Shown here: piece after piece, positions 22,605-34,559 of the stretch
Layout of the letters: every line of letters starts with the position of its first letter
How positions within the stretch are numbered: the stretch's first letter is position 1
Assembly: GCA_039881145.1 (NCBI GenBank)
Contig: JAYKKI010000095.1
Span: 6,314,501-6,378,500 of the forward strand
Direction: 5' to 3'
DNA: 64,000 nt
Source: Druceiella hillmani
Lineage: Eukaryota > Arthropoda > Insecta > Lepidoptera > Hepialidae
Position numbers and translations under genes: made by a program
The notes under the pieces: model-generated
What the model was told of the DNA's origin: nothing
What the model saw: the letters and a program-made list of their open reading frames with translations, nothing else
Database searches by the model: none

Positions 22605-23480
22605 AACCTAGCTCTGTCCCGCGGTTTCACCCCGCGTTGAATTATCTTAATAATACTGCTTTCCTTCCGTGGTCACTAAATGACTCGTTTCATTCACCAA
22701 AGGCCATCTCTCGTCGGGGTCGAGAGTATGTCGGCGAGAATACTTGCGATCATTAGTTAATGAATAAGCCGATCTCTTGGCACAATCTCTCTTTCTACCT
22801 TGCAACGTTTAAGCAATGTTTCCCAACATCTGTTACGTTTTGGTTACTACTCTGCTCTTTTAAATCGCAGTGTAGTAATATATAGCTAGTAGTCTTCTCC
22901 AAAATTGTGCTTTCTAACACAAAAATAACTTTTTAAATCGGACGTGTGGTTGCAGAGATTAGCACGAACAAACACACAAAGCAAACAATGAAAGTTGTCC
23001 GCTTTATCGTTGCATTGCTCTTCAATGAATTGTAGTGTGGAGATATATAATTTTTAATCTTCCTCAAAATTGGGCTTTCTAAAATAAAAAAAATGTTTTC
23101 TTAGATCGATCGTGTAGTTGCAAAGATTAGCACGAAATAACATACAAAGCAAACAGTGAAAGTTATCCACTTTATAATTGCTTTATTTGTACGAAGCATA
23201 ATAAGAAGATATATCACCTATAATCTACCACAAAATTGGGCTTTCTAACACAAAAATATTTTTTTTAGTCGATCGTGCGGTTGCAGAGATTAGCGCAAAC
23301 AAACACACAAAGCGAACAGTGAGAGTTGTCCACTTTGTCATTGGTTTACCGCTATGAATCGTAACGTGAATATATATAGCCTATAATCTTTCTCAAAGCA
23401 TATGCTTTCTAATACAAAAATAATTAGCGTAAACAAATAAACTTGTCCGGTTTAAATATTAATGTGGATAATGGACTCCT
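22605..23480 (-). mobile_element. Helitron-like remnant containing ~165-bp imperfect tandem repeats
   Basis: The left border, read on the minus strand, is CGCGGGGTGAAACCGCGG then GACAGAGCTAG: a short CGCGG/CCGCG hairpin followed by CTAG, the form of a Helitron 3' end. The next base is G rather than T, so the terminus is mutated or the call is wrong. Inside, TTTCTAA[C/A]A landmarks at 22911, 23076, 23242 and 23406 mark ~165-bp units, each with GGGCTTTCTAACACAAAAAT, GATTAGC[A/G]C and ACACACAAAGC. No 5' terminus was found. Confidence 0.5.
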
Positions 23481-23915
23481 GGACACGAAGCTCTCAGCGT
23501 GCAAATGTTACACACACTTAGCTGTTTTGATTTTTTTATTGAAGATGTTCAGTAGAACTATAATAATAGTAACAAATAATTATTAAACACTTGAAAATTA
23601 CATAGTATTTAGTGATGTGTAAGATAATGCTAGTGAGTATGTCGGTAAACATCGGGTTAGAAGTTTTTTTGAGTATTATAAAACACTATCACAGGAAATC
23701 AAATAAATATTGAATCGGCATTATAATCGCTATCCAAATTATAAAATACTATCTAAAGCTAGTATATAGTTAAATAGTTAAAAATACTCTAGTCTATAGT
23801 TAAAAATACTATCTAAAGCTGCATTTTGTAGGGTTAATCTTTAATATAAACAGGATAAGGTAATTTTATATGTAAAAGATGATGTTAGACGAAAAAATAT
23901 GTGATGTGTTACAAA
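23481..23915. other. AT-rich unique non-coding DNA
   Basis: A short direct repeat (TAGTTAAAAATACT...CTAAAGCT) occurs near 23750-23820. Nothing else seen. Confidence 0.4.
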
Positions 23916-23919
23916 ATTT

Positions 23920-24135
23920 TTGATCTTGAGACATAACTGTTTATTGGATTCTAGTCCTCCTGGACGACGTCGTTTGCATAGAATTTGTATGATATGGTGT
24001 TATACAGTTGTGCCCGCCCCTCGCCCCAATGCCCCACATTCCCTCGCCTGCTGGCGACGCCACCACCTCACTAACTACGCAGTAAATTATTGCATATTCA
24101 AAAACACTGTTATACCTTTCCAATTAATTATTTAA
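23920..24135. other. C-rich unique island
   Basis: CCCGCCCCTCGCCCCAATGCCCC lies in AT-rich surroundings (about 24012-24034). Frames of 71 (plus) and 60 (minus) codons overlap and have no domains. Confidence 0.25.
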
Positions 24136-24920
24136 CTGACAGACAGACAGTTGTTTATGTATATGAAAAACTGTCACTTTGTATTCAGTTCATTCTGATA
24201 AAGACCAATTTTGAAATAACGTAATGAGATGTTAAGTTTAAAATTAATTTTATTATGTTTTTAATAATATATTACGGGCTTTCCATGAAAAATAGAACTA
24301 CATTATTAGGAACTTTTTAGAAGGCTTCGTTGAGATGATAAATTTGGTCCTACATTCTTTTGCTATATCAGTATAGGTTTATCCAGCGTACGCGAATTAC
24401 ATTTGCAGATAGCGTATTGAATGCTCAATGCAAATTTTATTATTTTATATTAAAGTTCAAAGGAAACCAAGCAGAACCTGGTGGCTGAAATTGGCAAAAT
24501 GACCTCCATATTTGTAGATGAGATGGATGTGGCTTCTCTTCTCTATTTTCTAGTGATTTTTTACTTATCGTCTTACGTTTCTATTTTTTTTGGAACTCAA
24601 AAAAGTGGTTTCACTTAAGACATTTATTTTTCAATTGTCAAATTGAAAGATTGCTAACCGTGTCTTATGAAGAGACATATCGTTTTCGTAGTAAATAACT
24701 CTTTGCGCTCGCGCAGTTATTATATTTTGTAACATCTTGAATAGAAATATGCTGGATTCCCTACTTTCCCATGCACCTGATATTGTACATGAATATGATT
24801 TCTTTGTGATGAGTAAGAATGAATTTTAATTAAATATATCATAGTTATATAGTGCAGCGTCATTGAACCGTAGGTATAATAAGCTTAATTTTTTTGTTGT
24901 TATCTTCTCTGTAACTTTCT
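24136..24920. other. AT-rich unique non-coding DNA
   Basis: No feature recognised. Confidence 0.4.
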
Positions 24921-24924
24921 TCTT

Positions 24925-25165
24925 CTTATCCTTCTTAGTTCTTTTCTGTCTTTTCAATGTAGGTTATCTTTAACCTATGCTATGCATCTCTATCGTATGC
25001 CATTTGTATCCAATTCGGATTACATGCCCTGTTAATATTATCACGTCAATGCATTTGCGGCTTTCCTGTAGAACATTTTTTACCCCAAGGTCTCCACTCA
25101 ACAATCGTTTTACATTGAGAAGCTTTATTACGGAGACGTGACTAGACAATTTTCACTTCATTTTT
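24925..25165 (-). pseudogene. Degenerate RTE-clade retrotransposon polyprotein, C-terminal tail
   Basis: On the minus strand the frame reads KTIVEWRPWGKKCSTGKPQM, then H-stop-RDNINRACNPNWIQMAYDRD, A-stop-HRLK and YIEKTEKN. Both stops are TGA/TAG in place of the Trp codons expected in W-x-DDI-K/R and RDAW-RL, so each is a single-base decay of the family pattern (EWRP-GKR-GRP-RW-DDI...W...A-DR-W). A diverged KW-x-L-SHVS stretch lies just upstream. It is the same family as 20522-20930 but on the other strand, so the two are independent insertions. Confidence 0.75.
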
Positions 25166-25429
25166 GCTATTCACTTGATGACATTGGCGATTTATCCATA
25201 TTGTCTTCGCCGTGTGTTCGTCCTACGGTCGCGCAGTGTCATTCGTAACTATATTTTTTTTCACTCGCAGTTTGATGATAAATTGTTTGGTGAGAGTCCA
25301 AGTAACTGTATGTTAAGAGAAATCCGGTATTATTTTATGAAATGTTTGTTATTAATTCATATCTTATTGAAATCACAAGGAGCCAATTACGAATATAACG
25401 TAAGCCCCGCATTGCATTAAATATTATCT

Positions 25430-25790
25430 AATCTAAAATATCGATACGGCGCAGCGCTTTACGACTGTGGGCGCGCCGCCCGCCCCCACTTTGTCGTCGG
25501 CGGTAATATTTCATGTTTATGCTAATACAGACGTACTCTCGCCAGTTCCCCGGCTTTTTATGTTGCGCCCATGTTTTCTAAGTATAAAAGTTGTAGCGCT
25601 CCTTTATTGATTGATATTCAACATATGTTTGCCTCGCTCGGCGGGGCGGGCGCGCTGTACTGGTGCCGGGTACTCGGTTGGAGGTTGTGTGGATGTCGTA
25701 AAGTATGTGTATTAAACTGAGTTATGTACGTGTTTGTTGTATCGTCGAGATGTTGCAAGCGGCGTGAGCCCGTGTGGTATGCTCGGAAGT
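25430..25790. other. GC-rich island with TATAAAAG and TGATTGAT motifs
   Basis: Two GC-rich cores (about 25465-25500 and 25640-25670) flank an AT-rich centre containing TATAAAAG at 25583-25590 and TGATTGAT near 25607. The TATA word could mark a promoter reading right, with TTCAACA about 35 bases downstream, but this initiator is a poor match. The minus-strand 62-codon frame through the second core has no domain. Promoter or enhancer function is conjecture from motif and composition. Confidence 0.28.
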
Positions 25791-26570
25791 TTAAAATAAA
25801 GCTCATGTTAGGCTGGCGGAAGATAAACTACGATTGCTGTCGTTGAAATTAAAATTAAAACATGAAACGAAAAGCTACAAGAATTATTATCAGTTCAATT
25901 TATTAAAGAGTTTAAAAAGATTTGAAATAGTTCATATTTTCATAAATGTTAAAATGAGGGTAGGCATTACATTTGTAGAGCATTTTATGTTTTTTGTAAT
26001 ACAAGAAGTTCTAAATAAAATATACCATTTATTAAAAAAAATATGTAATTATTTTTATTGCAACATAAAAAGTTCAGATATATTAAAAATTATAGAATAA
26101 GCCCTTAAATTCTTAAAATTATGTTCTTCCTTTAAAAGATCAAAAACTCGTTTACTTAAAGAGGAGATATTTAGATATGTATGAAAGTTAAGAGTTTAGT
26201 TCATTCAGCATGTAGTTAAAAAATACGGTCCCATACCATTTTGTCATGTTATTATAAAGCTTAGGAAGTATTTATTTTAAAAATATGTACAAAAAATGGA
26301 AATATGAATAAAAAAGTTTTCCATGTGATAATTCTACATAGAATTATTATAAATTAATTTCGGATTATTTTTCTATAAGACTTTCCTTTGAACCAAATTT
26401 TATTTCAAGATTCTAGTTCAAAGAAGAATTACCGTTGATAGTTTTGACGAGTGACTTAGTGTCAAATTATACAATATTTAAAAGGCCTATCTTTTATTGC
26501 TTTGAATCAGGAGTTTGATTTCTTCAAAATACTATGATATAATATATAATATAAATAATATAATTTCGTC
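25791..26570. other. AT-rich unique non-coding DNA
   Basis: An 88-codon plus-strand frame at 25834-26100 is Lys/Asn/Ile-rich and looks like chance. A 9-bp hairpin ATAATTCTA/TAGAATTAT lies at 26328-26347. Confidence 0.4.
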
Positions 26571-26573
26571 ATG

Positions 26574-27135
26574 TCTGTTTATCTGGCTGTGGGTCCGTAT
26601 GTCACAGCCGTTTTATTCATAGACTATTAGTGCTATGAAGCTGAAATATGGTACGGTTGTACATATTTATAACGCCTATAAAGTTATGAAATAAAATATT
26701 TAAAAAATAGTTTTTTTATGGTACCTCTCCTATATGAAAAATGAAGTTGATATTTTTTCATATATGGCATTGTATAGGGTATCGCTGAATAAATCTTCCA
26801 CAAATAATGGGGATATGTCATGAACACCCTTACAATACAAGGACCAGTTAACAAATAATTAAGCTTTAAATTGTTAGAGTTGCGTGTCCATGCCCCCTGC
26901 AACTGAACTGTTATTTTAAATAGCTAATAATTATTCGCATTAGTATTAAATAAGACATAATAAAAATAAAAATCATGGCTAAGTAGCTTCCGCTTATTCA
27001 AGAGTAATAATTGACTAAGTTATGATATGTAGCTGGGTCTGCAAAAAGTTCATAGAAACTCCATTGAAGTAACTTAATCAACTGCTGAAATAGCTTTGTG
27101 CTTTAAAATGAATGTTTATTATATCTGTGAAAGAT
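26574..27135 (+). mobile_element. Interspersed repeat, copy 1 (paralogue at 60596)
   Basis: The left part reads CATGTCTGTTTATCTG...TCACAGCCGTTTTATTC and the right part ATCATGGCTAAGTAGCTTCC...GACTAAGTTATGATATGTAG...AAAGTTCATAGAAACTCCAT. The same order, strand and approximate spacing occur at 60596-61095. No long open frame is present, so it is a non-autonomous or decayed element. Confidence 0.75.
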
Positions 27136-27143
27136 ACACTCGG

Positions 27144-27144
<1 letters not shown>

Positions 27145-27210
<66 letters not shown>

Positions 27211-27219
27211 TATATATAC
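27145..27219. repeat. (AT)n microsatellite
   Basis: About 75 bases of alternating A and T with one AAA interruption, directly after the interspersed repeat. Confidence 0.97.
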
Positions 27220-27384
27220 TTGGTGGGAAATAGTATTATTTAAATATGCACTATATTTTTATGACCTCATTTTTACGCATGTCAAGAGTATAGTAGGCAT
27301 TATCTATACGTTGTAAAAAATTAATATTTGTAAATAATGTAATAAAAATACTGCGTACCTATCCTTAAATGTTTATAAGTGATT

Positions 27385-27440
27385 AATGTATACGGAGCCC
27401 TCATAGCGCGAGTTCAACTCGTACTTGGCAGGTTGTTCTT
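27385..27440 (+). mobile_element. 3' fragment of the GGTACGGAACCCTCG element
   Basis: TATACGGAGCCCTCATAGCG, then CGAGTTCAACTCGTACTTGG and CAGGTT, a diverged match to the right end of the element at 48400-48455. Confidence 0.5.
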
Positions 27441-27919
27441 ATTGTAAGGTACGGTCTACTCGTTTTTGTGGATTCTATAGTACGACAACCTAATATTTAA
27501 CATATTAGAATTTGTTATTTTTATATGAACACTGCGTGAATTTAACGAATTCTATAAACGCAATGAAGACGTATTCATTTTACCACCTGACTCGCGACAA
27601 CCTAAATTATCTTTTACGAACGATGAAAGTGATAAACAAATATAATATATAATGAGATAAGGGATTTTATAGCCCATTTGAATCAACTTGACAAATAAGC
27701 TAAAATAATCATGTTTCCTTACTTCATATAAAACTAAACTGAAGAATGTGTTAAAGCTGCGCAGTTTAATTAAAATAAAGTAGCCGTTAAGTGGACTTCA
27801 GTCTCTGTATACATATTGTCTGCATTAAACGGCGTGAGATTACGATCGGTCTACCTAATGTCAAATAATTATCTCATACCCTCTTCAATACATCGTATTC
27901 TTTTTTGTAACGAAAGAAA
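27441..27919. other. AT-rich unique non-coding DNA
   Basis: No feature recognised. Confidence 0.35.
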
Positions 27920-30900
27920 TAAGCCTACTAACAGATATTTTAGAGAAATGATATTTGTTTCAGCGTACATAATTAGTGACATTATATAAATTCTCCTCAG
28001 TGATGACAACAGATTACGTAATCAAATTAATACATTGTCCAGTTCGATGATACATTGAAGTAAACAGCTTGCTAATAGCTGTTTTATTGAAGTAATAAAT
28101 GTATTAACAGGACCTAGTTATTGACTTTATATCAAAATACACCTCAGTGTTAGCAAACAGGTAAAATAATCAAATTAATACATTGTCCATTTTGATGTTG
28201 CGTTGAAAGAAATAGCTTGCGGATAGCTGTTTTAGTGATGTAACATAATAAACGTTTAAACAGGTCCTAATAATTGGCATTATATCAAAATATAACTCAG
28301 TGATGAAAACAGATAAAGTAATCAAACGAATACATTTTCCGTTTCGATATTGCATTGAAAGTAATAGTTTGCTGACAGCTATTTTATTGAAGTAATACAT
28401 GTATTAACAGGACCTAATTATTGACTTTATATCAAAATACACTTCAGTGTTAGCAAACAGGTAAAATAATCAAATTAATACATTGTCCATTTTGTTGTTG
28501 CATTGAAAGAAATAGCTTGCTGATAGCTGTTTTAGTGATGTAACATAATAAACGTTTAAACAGGACCTAATAATTGACATTATATCAAAATATAACTTAG
28601 TGATGAAAATAGATAAAGTAATTAAACGAATACATTCTCCGTTTCGATATTGCATTGAAAGTAATAGTTTGCTGATAGTTATTTTAGTTAAGTAATAAAT
28701 GTATTAACAGGACCTAATTATTGACTTTATATCAAAATACACTTCAGTGTTAGCAAACAGGTAAAATAATCAAATTAATACATTGTCCATTTTGATGTTG
28801 CATTGAAAGAAATAGCTTGCTGATAGCTGTTTTAGTGATGTAACATAATAAACGTTTAAACAGGACCTAATAATTGACATTATATCAAAATATAACTTAG
28901 TGATGAAAATAGATAAAGTAATTAAACGAATACATTCTCCGTTTCGATATTGCATTGAAAGTAATAGTTTGCTGATAGCTATTTTAGTGAGGTAATAAAT
29001 GTATTAACAGGACCTAATTATTGACTTTATATCAAAATACACTTCAGTGTTAGCAAACAGGTAAAATAATCAAATTAATACATTGTCCATTTTGATGTTG
29101 CATTGAAAGAAATAGCTTGCTGATTGATAGCTGTTTTAGTGATGTAACATAATAAACGTTTAAACAGGACCTAATAATTGACATTATATCAAAATATAAC
29201 TTAGTGATGAAAATACATAAAGTAATTAAACGAATACATTCTCCGTTTCGATATTGCATTGAAAGTAATAGTTTGCTGATAGCTATTTTAGTGAGGTAAT
29301 AAATGTATTAACAGGACCTAATTATTGACTTTATATCAAAATACACTTCAGTGTTAGCAAACAGGTAAAATAATCAAATTAATACATTGTCCATTTTGAT
29401 GTTGCATTGAAAGAAATAGCTTGCTGATAGCTGTTTTAGTGATGTAACATAATAAACGTTTAAACAGGACCTAATAATTGACATTATATCAAAATATAAC
29501 TTAGTGATGAAAATAGATAAAGTAATTAAACGAATACATTCTCCGTTTCGATATTGCATTGAAAGTAATAGTTTGCTGATAGTTATTTTAGTTAAGTAAT
29601 AAATGTATTAACAGGACCTAATTATTGACTTTATATCAAAATACACTTCAGTGTTAGCAAACAGGTAAAATAATCAAATTAATACATTGTCCATTTTGAT
29701 GTTGCATTGAAAGAAATAGCTTGCTGATAGCTGTTTTAGTGATGTAACATAATAAACGTTTAAACAGGACCTAATAATTGACATTATATCAAAATATAAC
29801 TTAGTGATGAAAATAGATAAAGTAATTAAACGAATACATTCTCCGTTTCGATATTGCATTGAAAGTAATGGTTTGCTGATAGCTATTTTAGTGAGGTAAT
29901 AAATGTATTAACAGGACCTAATTATTGACTTTATATCAAAATACACTTCAGTGTTAGCAAACAGGTAAAATAATCTAATTAATACATTGTCCATTTTGAT
30001 GTTGCATTGAAAGAAATAGCTTGCTGATTGATAGCTGTTTTAGTGATGTAACATAATAAACGTTTAAACAGGACCTAATAATTGACATTATATCAAAATA
30101 TAACTTAGTGATGAAAATAGATAAAGTAATTAAACGAATACATTCTCCGTTTCGATATTGCATTGAAAGTAATAGTTTGCTGATAGCTATTTTAGTGAGG
30201 TAATAAATGTATTAACAGGACCTAATTATTGACTTTATATCAAAATACACTTCAGTGTTAGCAAACAGGTAAAATAATCAAATTAATACATTGTCCATTT
30301 TGATGTTGCATTGAAAGAAATAGCTTGCTGATAGCTGTTTTAGTGATGTAACATAATAAACGTTTAAACAGGACCTAATAATTGACATTATATCAAAATA
30401 TAACTCAGTGATGAAAACAGATAAAGTAATCAAACGAATACATTTTCCGTTTCGATATTGCATTGAAAGTAATAGTTTGCTGATAGCTATTTTATTGAAG
30501 TAATAAATATATTAACAGGATCTAATTATTAACTTTATATCAAAATACACTTCAGTGTTAGCAAACAGGTAAAATAATCAAATTAATACATTGTCCATTT
30601 TGATGTTGCATTGAAAGAAATAGCTTGCTGATAGCTGTTTTAGTGATGTAACATAATAAACGTTTAAACAGGTCCTAGTAATTGATATTATATCAAAATA
30701 TAACTCAGTGATGAAAATAGATAAAGTAATTAAACGAATACATTCTCCGTTTCGATATTGCATTGAAAGTAATAGTTTGCTGATAGCTATTTTATTGAAG
30801 TAATAAATGTATTAACAGGACCTAATTATTAACTTTATATCAAAATACACTTCAGTGTTAGCAAACAGGTAAAATAATCAAATTAATACATTGTCCATTT

Positions 30901-31350
30901 TGATGTTGCATTGAAAGAAATAGCTTGCTGATAGCTGTTTTAGTGATGTAACATAATAAACGTTTAAACAGGTCCTAATAATTGATATTATATCAAAATA
31001 TAACTCAGTGATGAAAACAGATAAAGTAATCAAAAGAATACATTCTCCATTTCGATATTGCATTGAATGTAATAGTTAGCTGATAGCTATTTTAGTGAAG
31101 TAATAAATATTTTAACAGTAAGTTCATAATAATCGACATTATATCAAAATACTCGCAAGTGATGACAACAGCTATATAAACAATTATAAATAAAATTAAT
31201 ACACTGTCCAAAAATGAAACACATTTTGATATTGTGATATAATAATATCTTACTGGCACCTTTTTATTGAAATAATGAATGTTTTGGCGGTACAATATTA
31301 TTGGCATTATATCAAAATATCTATTAGTGATAAAAAGATATATAGCTTAT
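27920..31350. repeat. ~300-bp dimeric satellite with 904-bp higher-order unit
   Basis: Two related half-monomers alternate: A (about 152 bp, AATCAAATTAATACATTGTCC) and B (about 148 bp, AATTAAACGAATACATTCTCC). A starts at 28168, 28468, 28768, 29068, 29372, 29672, 29972, 30276, 30576 and 30876. A 4-base TGAT insertion in the A units at 29068 and 29972, and a GTTAAG variant near 28685 and 29589, show that 28468-29371 and 29372-30275 are a duplicated three-dimer block of 904 bp. End units (before 28168 and after about 31110) are much more diverged, as expected from unequal exchange. Repeated 61-codon minus-strand frames exist because the period is divisible by three; no protein is implied. Confidence 0.98.
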
Positions 31351-32080
31351 TACCATACATGCAGAGATTTAACTATTTTGTAACAAGACAAAATGTAACA
31401 TTACTTCACGAATAATGGCGACGTGGCCTTCACTTATTTCCATATGAAAAGCGGAAAACTTTTCACATTCAAAGCACGTCCAACATACTCATACGGCAAT
31501 GGCACACTTCCCTCTCTTCCTAAATTTATTTACGTCTTTCTTACGCGATTGTCGTTCTCCTAACTGGGCGAGATCGTTCCTACACACCTCGTTAAATATT
31601 TAATTTAATCTTAAGTCTAATACATAAATATTTACAACTATCTTAGAAATATAATCTTACATTGAATTGTCAGCACTCGACACAGCCTGACGATGCAATA
31701 AAATACTGTCTTACACAAACAAGTATCTGGGCTCTTCCAATTTCAAATACACTTTAAAAACAGAAATGGCTGAATCAGTATTCAGCAGAAGCGCACTCGC
31801 TATATACATTTCGGGTCAATCGTTTGGGCAATAAGAAGTAACGGTCGTACAATCTCCTTTCCTTGTCGTATTTATTCTTCAACTACGCGGAGACTTATAA
31901 GTGTCTTGCTACATTCAATTTTATGTCGGTACAGTTCGGTTGCGGTACGGTTGCGACCCTGTGGGGCTAGCGCTCTTATGGGGCTATGACCTTAATCGCA
32001 CATGGGTTCCGAAAGGTTAACGTGCCATCGATTGGATGCGTATGCAAGTCCAAATGCTTTCATCTTTTTTTAAGGAAATT
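31351..32080. other. Unique, mixed-composition DNA
   Basis: Moderately GC-rich parts (for example GCGGTACGGTTGCGACCCTG at about 31943) with no open frame or repeat I recognise. Possible conserved non-coding DNA. Confidence 0.3.
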
Positions 32081-32960
32081 ATGTAGCAATTTTGAAAAAT
32101 ATTTCAGTTTCGACACCATTCCGTTCGATCTATTTAAACCTTATTCAAAGATCTTGTAATAAATAGCTTATGAGACTAAAGATAAGAGAAACACAAGATA
32201 AGAGAACCTGATAACATAACCTATTTCAGGCACTATATTTTACACTATATAATAAGACATCATATAATAATACATTTATAAATTATAATAAGCGTGTGTA
32301 GATAAAGAGGACATTTTTTTAGTAAGTTATAGGCAAAAACAATTAATTGCACAAAGTGAAGTATCTTTATTATAATCAAAGAGTAAAGAAAATAAATAAA
32401 ATTTCAACAAATGTACATATTGATCTTTAAAAAAAATTGAGACGAGTGGAACAAAACAGAAAGGGATTGAAAAACACTTATATTATTTAATAATTGTTTA
32501 TATTAGTTTCCAGCTGACTCTCAAGGCAAAAAATTATTATTATAGAGAGAAATATGGGCTTTGATTTGAATGAAAAATTTAGTATTGAAGCTACATTGTC
32601 ACAGTGGAGGCCAATAACAGCGAATATGTCACTTTTTATGGAAAATTATATTCTAGTTAGCAGTTTGGTTCGTGGGACCTTTTTATCTAATATTAGCGAC
32701 AGAGCTTAATTGTCAATTTTAATCCTTTATTTTTTCGATTATAAAAATCTTATTAGTATTTAATGACTATTACACACCTCATTTCTTTCCCATTCTCTAC
32801 AATACACAATATTAAACCTCGTTAAATTAATTAACAAATAGAGTCTTTTAAACAACAATAATTTAGTTTAACTTGGAGATGCACTCAATTGAAAAGTAGT
32901 GAGCTAGTATATCAAAACAAAACAAAAAACTTTCTAATGACATATTAAGTAAAGAAGTAT
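32081..32960. other. AT-rich unique non-coding DNA
   Basis: No feature recognised. Confidence 0.4.
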
Positions 32961-32964
32961 TAAT

Positions 32965-33011
32965 ATGTATCCTACCCATTAGAAGTAAGAATTCAAATGG
33001 GTAGGATACAT
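32965..33011. repeat. Perfect 16-bp-arm inverted repeat at the edge of a LINE remnant
   Basis: Arms 32965-32980 and 32996-33011 are exact complements around a 15-base loop. The right arm is the native LINE sequence (it encodes WVGYI of KWVGYILRMP), so the left arm is an inverted copy laid down beside it. Confidence 0.85.
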
Positions 33012-33250
33012 CCTTAGAATGCCACAAAATAAATTAGTGCAGTATTTCTAACGAGAAAGGTAGAAGGAGCAACACGAGAAAGTCCTCAGAAAGATGATAT
33101 GGAAGAATATGCTCGAATATTAAAGAAATCAGGCAGAATGGAAAGCTAGTTGTAAGTGAGAACGTCGGCACAAGACAGCAGGATGCGGCAGATAGAAGGC
33201 TTTATGTACCACTGGGTACGAAGATGCGTGAATAAGAAAGATTGTGACTG
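32993..33250 (+). pseudogene. LINE reverse-transcriptase C-terminal remnant
   Basis: The first frame gives KWVGYILRMPQNKLV, the K/RW-GH-RM motif with GH changed to GY. After frame changes come MIWKNMLEY and, in a third frame, KALCTTGYEDA just before a stop, resembling the extreme C terminus of some insect non-LTR polyproteins. Several shifts and stops make it non-functional. Only the last ~80 residues' worth survives. It appears to differ from the RTE pieces at 20.5 and 25 kb. Confidence 0.6.
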
Positions 33251-34555
33251 ATAGAGAAATTTACGGCGTGATTTAACATTTTTTTTAACATACATTTAAA
33301 ATAAATAAATTATGTTTTGCTTAACTGTTTCTGGAATTTAACTAACTAAAATACAATTTTTTGTTTTTGAATAAAATCCATTCCTGGTTTTAACTCATTC
33401 TAGCATATAGAAGATAGTAGGGGCCGTAAATTAAAACAAGAACTGCGAAAGGAGAAAATATAAGGCTCGGATAGAGAGGATAAACATTCCTGACGACTGA
33501 ACAATTCACAAAATTAATGCTATATAAGCGAGTCGCTATAAAGCAGTTTGCAAAGAGTTATTGTATCTGTTGTCAAACACAAGCTATACAGTTGTTACGC
33601 AGTACATATGAGAGTCGGAAGTATACATAAGGAAATGAGTAGCACAAGTTACAAAGGGCCCTCGACAATCATATAAAAAAGTACTCACCTACAACAAGTC
33701 ATCCCTAAAAGGGTATCTAAATCGGTATGGTGGCTACCACCAAACTTTGCTTGGCTATCGCTTACTGATGGGTTTAATGTTCGAAACTCTATGTTGTGCC
33801 AACAAAAATGCCTGCAATCAATTTTAATAATATTAAGAGAAATTTACAGTCAATACTACCAAAATGCCACAGTTGGTGGTGTAAAAAAGTGGAAAAAGCT
33901 GTCTACGAATGAGAGAAAACGTAAGTAGAAACATCGATCAGTTTAGATGTTAGAGAATGAAGATTTATTTAGCAAATTAAATATCATATTTGAATCAGAA
34001 AAGGGCTAGACCAAATCAAATTATTGTAACCATTACTATTTGCTCAAAGGACTTGCCCTAAGTACCGTCATTGAATGGATACCTGTCGGATAATTTTTTT
34101 TTCGCGACATGTACAATTTGCTCATCAGTTGTTGATACATTGCTTTGAATTGTGTTTTCGCTTATTTTAACATTACTATTGGTGGTTATTTCACAGTATT
34201 ATGGAAGAAATCATTTGACGGCAGTCCTCTTTGACGAAATCCATTCACATGAATAAATTTATGTGACTGAATAAAATGTTACTTCTTTGTTTTAGGTGGA
34301 GGTTAGATAATCTAATGGGGTCGGGAATGGCAGATGGAGGTGGCAGAAAAAATAACATACTATAATTAATATTAGTGCTTGTAGAAATCGACGGGCTAGA
34401 TGTGTCAAAGTTAAAATGTGGCCTAAGACGATAAATTAGTTAACTTTTGTCTTTATGTTACGTCAAAATAGAATAAAAAATATTTGAAATGGTGACAATA
34501 ATATGGTAAATGATAATGACCCGGCGCATCTTCCTTTACATATAGCTGAATTTCT
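33251..34555. other. Unique non-coding DNA
   Basis: No gene or repeat recognised over 1.3 kb. Confidence 0.4.
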
Positions 34556-34559
34556 AAAA

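Noticed and set aside
28170..31063. A family of ~61-codon minus-strand ORFs with nearly identical sequence
   Set aside because: They are one frame of the ~300-bp satellite repeated. The 4-bp insertions at two units break it, and no signal of protein constraint is seen.
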